Shown one piece after another: positions 59,114 to 64,000 of a stretch of DNA of 64,000 bases. Position 1 is the stretch's first letter. The number at the start of each line of letters is the position of its first letter. The notes under the pieces were generated by a model. It saw only the letters and a list, made by a program, of their open reading frames with translations, was not told the origin of the DNA and did no database searches. Position numbers and translations under genes: made by a program. The DNA is from Halalkalicoccus tibetensis. GTDB taxonomy: Archaea > Halobacteriota > Halobacteria > Halobacteriales > Halalkalicoccaceae. The stretch lies in NCBI RefSeq assembly GCF_037996645.1, contig NZ_JBBMXV010000001.1, forward strand, positions 667,917 through 731,916, written 5' to 3'.

Positions 59114-60193
59114 ATGATGGCAACTGATCCATCGGCTACGGGGACGACGAGGCGGAAGTTCTTGACTGCCGTGGGCGCGTCCGGGGCGATCGGACTGGCC
59201 GGGTGTACCGATTTCCTCGAGGACCAGGCGGGGTCGGAGGCGGCGATCGAGACGGTCGCCGTCGAGAGCGACGAGGACGGGGAGTTCTACCACCCGACCG
59301 AGGAGAACATCGAGAGCGGCGTCTACTCGCCGCTGACCAGGCCGCTGTTCATCTTCGTCAACCACGCGACCCTCGAGGAGAACCCGGACCTGATCGGCTC
59401 GTACGTCCAGTTCTACTTCGAGAACCAGCACGAGTTCGCCCGCGATACGGGCTACTACGCGACCGACGACGAGACCCGCGATCAGAACATGGAGGAGTTC
59501 CAGGCCGTACTCGACGACCTCGGTGTCGAGGTCGACCCCGACGACATCGACGGCGGGACGATCGACTGTTCGGGCTCGAACACGGTCGCGCCGATCACCT
59601 CGGCAGCGGGCGAGGACTTCGAGAACGAACACGAGGGCGTGAGCGTCGCGGTCAACCCCGAGGGGACCGGTGCGGGCTTTCAGGATTTCGCGACCGGTGG
59701 CTCGGACATCCAGAGCGCGAGCCGGGAGATCCTCGACGAGGAGGCCGAGGTCGCCGAGGAGAACGGCGTCGAGTACTCCCACTACGAGATCGGCTGGGAC
59801 GGGCTGGCAGTCGTCAAACACGCCGACAACGACTGGATGGACGAGATCACCCTCGACGACCTCCACGCGGTCTGGCGGTACGAGTCCGAGATCACGGCCT
59901 GGAGCGACATCGACGACGAGTATCCCGACGAGGAGATCGACCTCTGGGGACGGGACGACGACTCGGGGACGTTCGACTACTTCACCCGCGAGATCAACGG
60001 CGAGATCGGCTCCATCCGGACCGACTACAGCGCCCACACCGACACCGGATCGATCATGGAGGGGGTCGCCGAGAGCCAGTACGCCTTCGGCTGGGGCGGG
60101 GTCGGCTACTTCACCGAGCTCGGCGGCGAGCCCGGCGAGGGCGGCGCCGAGGTCGAGGATGGCAACGACGGGGACGACGAGGACGACGAATAA
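59114..60193 (+). CDS. pstS: Phosphate-binding lipoprotein PstS, circularly permuted
   Basis: 359-aa Tat-exported (RRKFL) lipoprotein with lipobox LAGC, which binds phosphate for the Pst importer. Residues 45-135 (YHPTEENIESG, SPLTRPLFIFVNHATLEEN) match the C-terminal part of ordinary PstS, whereas residues 148-336 (DCSGSNTVAPITSAAG, NPEGTGAGFQDF, SASREI, DDSGTFDYF) match its N-terminal part. So the order is reversed relative to the family: a circular permutation. ATG 59114 is about 26 bp after the TATA. Phosphate-contacting motifs are intact. First gene of the operon. Confidence 0.85.
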   Translation: MMATDPSATGTTRRKFLTAVGASGAIGLAGCTDFLEDQAGSEAAIETVAVESDEDGEFYHPTEENIESGVYSPLTRPLFIFVNHATLEENPDLIGSYVQFYFENQHEFARDTGYYATDDETRDQNMEEFQAVLDDLGVEVDPDDIDGGTIDCSGSNTVAPITSAAGEDFENEHEGVSVAVNPEGTGAGFQDFATGGSDIQSASREILDEEAEVAEENGVEYSHYEIGWDGLAVVKHADNDWMDEITLDDLHAVWRYESEITAWSDIDDEYPDEEIDLWGRDDDSGTFDYFTREINGEIGSIRTDYSAHTDTGSIMEGVAESQYAFGWGGVGYFTELGGEPGEGGAEVEDGNDGDDEDDE

Positions 60194-60208
60194 CGGGGGA
60201 CGAGTTAG

Positions 60209-61222
60209 ATGAGTACGGACACAGGCCAACCGTCGGGGATCACGGAGGACATCGCTTCGGGCGATCAGCGACGCGACCGCATGATCCGTCGGATCCTCCT
60301 TGGGGCGACGAGCATCACCGTGTTGACGACGATCGCGATCTTCGCCGTGCTCTTCGACAACACGTGGGGCTTCTTCTTCGACGCGACGTTTTCCGAGTGG
60401 GTCAGTACCTCGATTCTCAACCTCGGGATGGACGGACTGACCCAGCGAGTCACGTTTACCGAGTTCTTTACCGACTCCCAGTGGCGTCCCTCCCACGCAG
60501 ACGACCCGCGGTTCGGCATTCCGACGCTGATCTCCGCGACGATCCTGATCACGGTCGGGGCGGCGTTCGTCTCGATTCCCATCGGGACCGCGGCGGCGCT
60601 GTACCTCTCGGAGTACGCGGGCACGCGAACCCGCAAGTACCTCAAACCCACTCTCGAAGTTCTCGCGGGCGTTCCGACGATCGTCTACGGCTTCTTCGCC
60701 GTCTCGTTCGTCACGCCGGTGCTGTTGCGACCCGTTCTCGAGGTCTTCGGGCTCTCGGTCGGGCGCAACAACGCGCTCGCGGGGATGGTCGTCGTCGGGA
60801 TCATGACGATCCCGATGGTCGCCTCGATCTCCGAGGACGCGATGAACTCCGTTCCCGACGAACTCAGAAACGGCGCGTACGCGCTCGGGGCCTCGAAGTA
60901 CAAGGTCTCGGCGAGCGTCGTACTACCGGCGTCGATCTCCGGCGTGTTCGCCTCCTATATCCTCGCGGTCTCGCGGGCGATCGGCGAGACGATGGCCGTG
61001 ACGCTGGCAGCCGGCGCGACCCCGAACCTCACCGCGAACCCGCTGGCGGAGGTCCAGACGATGACCGCCTACATGGTGACCAGCGCCCGCTCGACCGCGC
61101 TGGTCGGCTCGGTCACCTATCAGAGCCTCTTCGCCGTCGGACTGGTGTTGTTCCTGATGACGCTCGCGGCGAACCTCGTCAACGACTACATCAAACGGCG
61201 GTATCGCGAGGTGTACCAATGA
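60209..61222 (+). CDS. pstC: Phosphate ABC transporter permease PstC
   Basis: 337 aa with six transmembrane helices and a cytoplasmic N-terminus. Conserved segments are YGFFAVSFVTPVLL, ASISEDAMNSVPDELRNGAY and ALGASKYKVSASVVLP (the EAA-type coupling loop), then AIGETMAVTLAAGA, which identify PstC. The loop between helices one and two is long (about residues 55-100). It starts 16 bp after pstS and its stop overlaps a tiny ORF by ATGA. Confidence 0.93.
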   Translation: MSTDTGQPSGITEDIASGDQRRDRMIRRILLGATSITVLTTIAIFAVLFDNTWGFFFDATFSEWVSTSILNLGMDGLTQRVTFTEFFTDSQWRPSHADDPRFGIPTLISATILITVGAAFVSIPIGTAAALYLSEYAGTRTRKYLKPTLEVLAGVPTIVYGFFAVSFVTPVLLRPVLEVFGLSVGRNNALAGMVVVGIMTIPMVASISEDAMNSVPDELRNGAYALGASKYKVSASVVLPASISGVFASYILAVSRAIGETMAVTLAAGATPNLTANPLAEVQTMTAYMVTSARSTALVGSVTYQSLFAVGLVLFLMTLAANLVNDYIKRRYREVYQ

Positions 61223-61275
61223 TCCCGGTTACGACATCGCCGGCCATCCGAACCGCATGGAGGCGGTTCGCATGA
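61219..61275 (+). CDS. Tiny ORF 1 between pstC and pstA, 18 aa
   Basis: Begins in the pstC stop (ATGA at 61219) and ends in the next tiny ORF's start (ATGA at 61272). It encodes MIPVTTSPAIRTAWRRFA. Such a peptide is unlikely to fold; it may keep ribosomes moving from pstC to pstA. Confidence 0.3.
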   Translation: MIPVTTSPAIRTAWRRFA

Positions 61276-61334
61276 GTTCAGTCACAATGCAGTTGCTCCC
61301 TACTCATACTCGCCACCGGGGGTGGCTCGCATGA
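61272..61334 (+). CDS. Tiny ORF 2 between pstC and pstA, 20 aa
   Basis: Begins MSSVTMQLLPTHTRH and ends RGWLA, with the stop overlapping pstA's ATG (61331) by four bases. The start context ggttcgcatgag resembles pstA's ggctcgcatgag. As with ORF 1, translational coupling is the main reason to list it. Confidence 0.3.
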   Translation: MSSVTMQLLPTHTRHRGWLA

Positions 61335-62230
61335 GCACGGACACCGGCTCGGATCTGCTTTCGGACATCGACCTGACGTGGGTCAAGCGCAAGGAGCTGC
61401 TGTTTCACGCCACGCTCGTGTCGGCCGCGCTGTTCGGCGTGGTGATGCTCGCGCTGTTGATCCTCGACGTCCTGCTCGAAACGGCGGTCGGGGTCGTCGT
61501 CATCGGCATCGACGTCGGGACGTTCGTCAGTAGCGGCGCCTCGCGCAACTGGGAGAACGCCGGCTTCCTGCCCGCGATCATCGGCTCGATCTGGCTCGTT
61601 CTCTTCACGTTGGTCTTCTCGTTTTTCCTCGGCGTCGCCACCGCGACCTATCTGGAGGAGTACGCACCGAGAAGCCGGATCACCCGCCTCATCGAGGCGA
61701 ACCTGACGAACCTCGCCGGCGTCCCGTCGGTCGTCTATGGACTACTTGCGCTCGGCGTCTTCGTCAACGGGCTCCGACTGGGCGAGATCCTCATCGCCGG
61801 CGCGCTCGCGCTCGCGTTGCTGGTCGTCCCGATCGTGATCGTCGCGAGCCAGGAGGCGCTGCGGGCGGTGCCCGACGGCGTTCGCCACGGCTCGCTCGCG
61901 ACCGGCGCGACCCGCTGGCAGACGATCCGGGGCGTCGTGCTCCCGGCCGCACTTCCCGGGATCGTCACCGGAACGATCCTCGCGCTCGCACGCGCGATCG
62001 GGGAGACCGCGCCGCTGATCATGGTCGGAGCGGTGCTCGAAGCGCGCCAGTCGCCCGGCCCGACGGATCTGTTCGGGTCGATGCCGACGATGATCTACTA
62101 CTGGTCGTTCCGGCCGATCACCGAGTTCCACCACCTGGCCGCGCTCGGCATCCTGATCCTGCTGTTGATCCTCGTCGGGATGTACGGCCTCGCGTTCTTC
62201 GTGCGCAACCGCTACGAAACGGGTGTTTGA
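61331..62230 (+). CDS. pstA: Phosphate ABC transporter permease PstA
   Basis: 299-aa permease with about six transmembrane helices. [38 protein letters not shown] and [16 protein letters not shown] (coupling loop), then [16 protein letters not shown] are PstA signatures. ATG 61331 is preferred to GTG 61322 because its ATGA overlaps the preceding tiny ORF. Confidence 0.93.
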   Translation: MSTDTGSDLLSDIDLTWVKRKELLFHATLVSAALFGVVMLALLILDVLLETAVGVVVIGIDVGTFVSSGASRNWENAGFLPAIIGSIWLVLFTLVFSFFLGVATATYLEEYAPRSRITRLIEANLTNLAGVPSVVYGLLALGVFVNGLRLGEILIAGALALALLVVPIVIVASQEALRAVPDGVRHGSLATGATRWQTIRGVVLPAALPGIVTGTILALARAIGETAPLIMVGAVLEARQSPGPTDLFGSMPTMIYYWSFRPITEFHHLAALGILILLLILVGMYGLAFFVRNRYETGV

Positions 62231-62231
62231 A

Positions 62232-63056
62232 ATGGCAACAAAGGAAAACGAACCACTCATATCGACCGAGGTATCGAGCAGCGAAACCGAACGATCCGCC
62301 CGGCCCGACGAGACGGTCCTCGCGGCACGAGACCTCGACGTCTACTACGGCGACGAACCGGCCCTTCAGGACGTCTCGATCGAGGTTCCCGAACACAAGG
62401 TGACGGCGATCATCGGCCCGTCGGGCTGTGGGAAGTCGACGTTCCTGCGCTCGATCAACCGGATGAACGACCTCATCGACGTCTGTCGTGTCGAAGGTGA
62501 GTTGGTCTTTCGCGGCAAGGACGTCTACGACGAGGACGTCGACCCCGTCGCGCTGCGCCGGACGGTCGGGATGGTGTTCCAGAAGCCCAATCCGTTCCCG
62601 AAGAGCATCAGGGACAACGTCAGCTACGGGCTCGAAGTGCAGGGCCAGTCGGCGACCGACGAGGACGTCGAGCAGGCGCTGCGCGGGGCGGCGCTGTGGG
62701 ACGAGGTGGAGGGGAAGCTCGATTCGTCCGGGCTCGACCTCTCGGGGGGCCAACAACAGCGTCTCTGTATCGCCCGGGCGATCGCACCGGACCCCGAGGT
62801 ACTGCTGATGGACGAGCCGACGAGCGCGCTCGACCCCGTCGCCGCCTCGAAGATCGAGGACCTGATCGACGAGCTGGCACGCGACTATACGGTCGTGATC
62901 GTCACCCACAACATGCAACAGGCGGCGAGAATCAGCGACAAGACCGCCGTGTTCCTTACCGGCGGAAAGCTCGTCGAGTTCGACGATACCACGAAGATCT
63001 TCGAGAACCCGGAGCACCGGGAGGTCGAGGACTACATCACGGGGAAGTTCGGATAG
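62232..63056 (+). CDS. pstB: Phosphate ABC transporter ATP-binding protein PstB
   Basis: 274-aa ATPase. Walker [22 protein letters not shown]-loop [12 protein letters not shown], signature [14 protein letters not shown], Walker [14 protein letters not shown] and [12 protein letters not shown] are all present and characteristic of PstB. The N-terminal 35 residues are acidic and variable. Its stop abuts the phoU ATG with no gap. Confidence 0.95.
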   Translation: MATKENEPLISTEVSSSETERSARPDETVLAARDLDVYYGDEPALQDVSIEVPEHKVTAIIGPSGCGKSTFLRSINRMNDLIDVCRVEGELVFRGKDVYDEDVDPVALRRTVGMVFQKPNPFPKSIRDNVSYGLEVQGQSATDEDVEQALRGAALWDEVEGKLDSSGLDLSGGQQQRLCIARAIAPDPEVLLMDEPTSALDPVAASKIEDLIDELARDYTVVIVTHNMQQAARISDKTAVFLTGGKLVEFDDTTKIFENPEHREVEDYITGKFG

Positions 63057-63725
63057 ATGGCCCGAAACGAGTATCAGAACCGGCTCGAGGGGCTCCGGGA
63101 GGACGTCCTCCACATGGGCGAGACGGTGCGCGAGCGCCTCGGGATCGCGTTGCGCGCCCTCGAGGAGCGAAACGAGGCGCTCGGCCGGGAGGTCATCGAG
63201 CGCGACTACGAGATAAACGAGACGTACCTCGAGCTCGAACGCGAGTGTACGGACCTGATCGCGCTCCAGCAGCCCGTCGCCGGCGACCTGCGCTTCATCG
63301 CCGCCTCCTTCAAGATCATCACCGACCTCGAACGCGTCGCCGACCTCGCGACCAACCTCGGCGAGTACGCGGGGCGCGCCGAACGCGAGATCTACCCTGA
63401 CGTCGACGTCGGCCACATCGGCGAGCGGGTCGACGAGGCCCTGGGCGAGGCGATGGCTGCCTACGCCGAGGAGGACGTCGAGGCCTGCTACGCGATCGCC
63501 GAGCGCGACGAAGAGATCGACGACCTCTGTGAGCGCGCGAGCGAGCTGGTCATCCGGGACCTGATCGAGACCGACATGGACGGGGCCGAGACGGAACGAC
63601 TCTTCGGGGAGGTCTCGCGCCTGCTGCTCACCGTCCGGGACCTCGAGCGCGTCGGGGACCATGCCGTCAACATCGCCGCCCGCACCCTCTACATGGTCGA
63701 GAGCGACGACGAACTGATCTACTGA
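63057..63725 (+). CDS. phoU: Phosphate transport regulator PhoU
   Basis: 222-aa all-helical protein with two PhoU three-helix repeats, each carrying a metal-binding D/E motif (FKIITDLERVADLATNLGEY and LTVRDLERVGDHAVNIAART). It restrains Pst activity or signalling when phosphate is plentiful. Start ATG directly follows the pstB stop. It closes the operon. Confidence 0.95.
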   Translation: MARNEYQNRLEGLREDVLHMGETVRERLGIALRALEERNEALGREVIERDYEINETYLELERECTDLIALQQPVAGDLRFIAASFKIITDLERVADLATNLGEYAGRAEREIYPDVDVGHIGERVDEALGEAMAAYAEEDVEACYAIAERDEEIDDLCERASELVIRDLIETDMDGAETERLFGEVSRLLLTVRDLERVGDHAVNIAARTLYMVESDDELIY

Positions 63726-63740
63726 GGGGGCTACACCCGA

Positions 63741-64000
63741 TTCCGCGAGCAGCCGGTGGATCACGACACCGCGAACGCCACCGGCGGCTGGCAATAGGCC
63801 GCGAACACCGGCACCGACGCCCAGCCTACTTCGGGGTGGTAAACCCGACGACCCAGGGCGAGCGCCACGGTCCCGACGCCGAGTCCATCCACGAGTACGT
63901 CCCCTCGCTCCGCGGGGTCGACCCCGAGACGATCCACTCCTGGGACGAGTCGGAGCCGATCGCCGACCATGCCGAACGCCGCGAGGCGGCCATCGAGACG
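63741..64000 (+). pseudogene. Decayed C-terminus of a DNA photolyase (partial)
   Basis: Translation reads FREQPVDHDTANATGGWQ, then a TAG (63795-63797) where functional enzymes have W, then TGTDAQP, a one-base deletion near 63826, then YFGVVNPTTQGERHGPDAES, IHEYVPSLRGVDPETIHSW and ADHAERREAAIE up to the window edge. These are the FAD-binding-domain end blocks of cryptochrome/photolyase enzymes. The rest of the gene is missing upstream. Confidence 0.8.

Noticed and set aside
59203-61275. 690-codon plus-strand frame across pstS and pstC
   Set aside because: Arg/Gly-rich shadow of the two genes in another frame.
1-64000. CRISPR arrays, tRNA or rRNA genes, intact insertion sequences
   Set aside because: No regularly spaced repeats, no cloverleaf with GGTTCRA-type T loop, no rRNA-like sequence and no transposase frame were seen on reading.

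Overview
The window is a stretch of haloarchaeal (class Halobacteria) chromosome. The signs are high GC with strong codon bias, very acidic proteins, archaeal TATA boxes about 26 bp before many start codons (leaderless transcription), twin-arginine lipoprotein signals, an archaeal pilin, Orc1/Cdc6, GatE, FEN1, UPF0058 and the archaeal MptE enzyme. Genus cannot be fixed from this piece alone. I see no rRNA, tRNA, CRISPR array or intact insertion sequence.

Layout. 1-2.5 kb is poorly coding: a type IV pilin, two tiny zinc-finger proteins and a candidate small RNA. 2.5-16.2 kb carries a DUF6517-like lipoprotein, cysS, a receiver-PAS protein, a CbiX/DR2241 pair, a Trm112-like protein, then a molybdenum/C1 group (mobA, yqeC-like, formaldehyde-dehydrogenase-like ADH, COG0523 metallochaperone GTPase, AGE-family epimerase, formate dehydrogenase alpha). 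16.3-21.2 kb has purA, small regulators, UPF0058 and a sulfite-oxidase-type molybdoenzyme. 21.28-22.98 kb looks like a replication origin: an orc1/cdc6 gene bracketed by five copies of an ORB-like repeat plus an AT-rich tract. 23.0-32.0 kb is the menaquinone locus (menF-menD-menB, then menA-menC-menE), split by three unrelated small genes. 32-36.6 kb holds a class V aminotransferase, a winged-helix protein, gatA-gatC, fen1 and bolA. 36.6-40.9 kb is a complete carbohydrate ABC importer. 41.2-51.3 kb includes fumC, gatE, DUF418, trmJ, a divergent dihydropteroate-synthase-like gene, a candidate structured RNA, mptE and a zinc alcohol dehydrogenase. 51.34-52.47 kb is an AT-rich island with a SIR2-like gene broken by one in-frame TGA. 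52.5-58.8 kb has a quinone oxidoreductase, carotenoid oxygenase, Hsp20, F420-type oxidoreductase, an R2lox-like ferritin-fold oxidase, a glutaredoxin-like protein and an AbrB-PhoU regulator. 59.1-63.7 kb is a pstS-C-A-B-phoU phosphate operon, and the last 260 bp is a broken photolyase C-terminus.

How the genes fit together: the molybdoenzymes (formate dehydrogenase, SuoX-like) lie near mobA and a YqeC-like accessory gene; the men genes give a nearly full route from chorismate to prenylated naphthoquinone; the Pst operon faces a second PhoU-type regulator across a shared, palindrome-rich control region.

The most unusual observation is that PstS appears circularly permuted: the segment that is C-terminal in ordinary PstS follows the signal peptide directly, and the normal N-terminal half comes after it. 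Other points worth checking are two tiny ORFs chained by ATGA overlaps between pstC and pstA, the SIR2 nonsense codon exactly at the expected HGSINW tryptophan, a palindromic in-frame insertion in the quinone oxidoreductase, a 96-bp degenerate duplicate of the trmJ 3' end, and two candidate small RNAs with their own promoter-like boxes.
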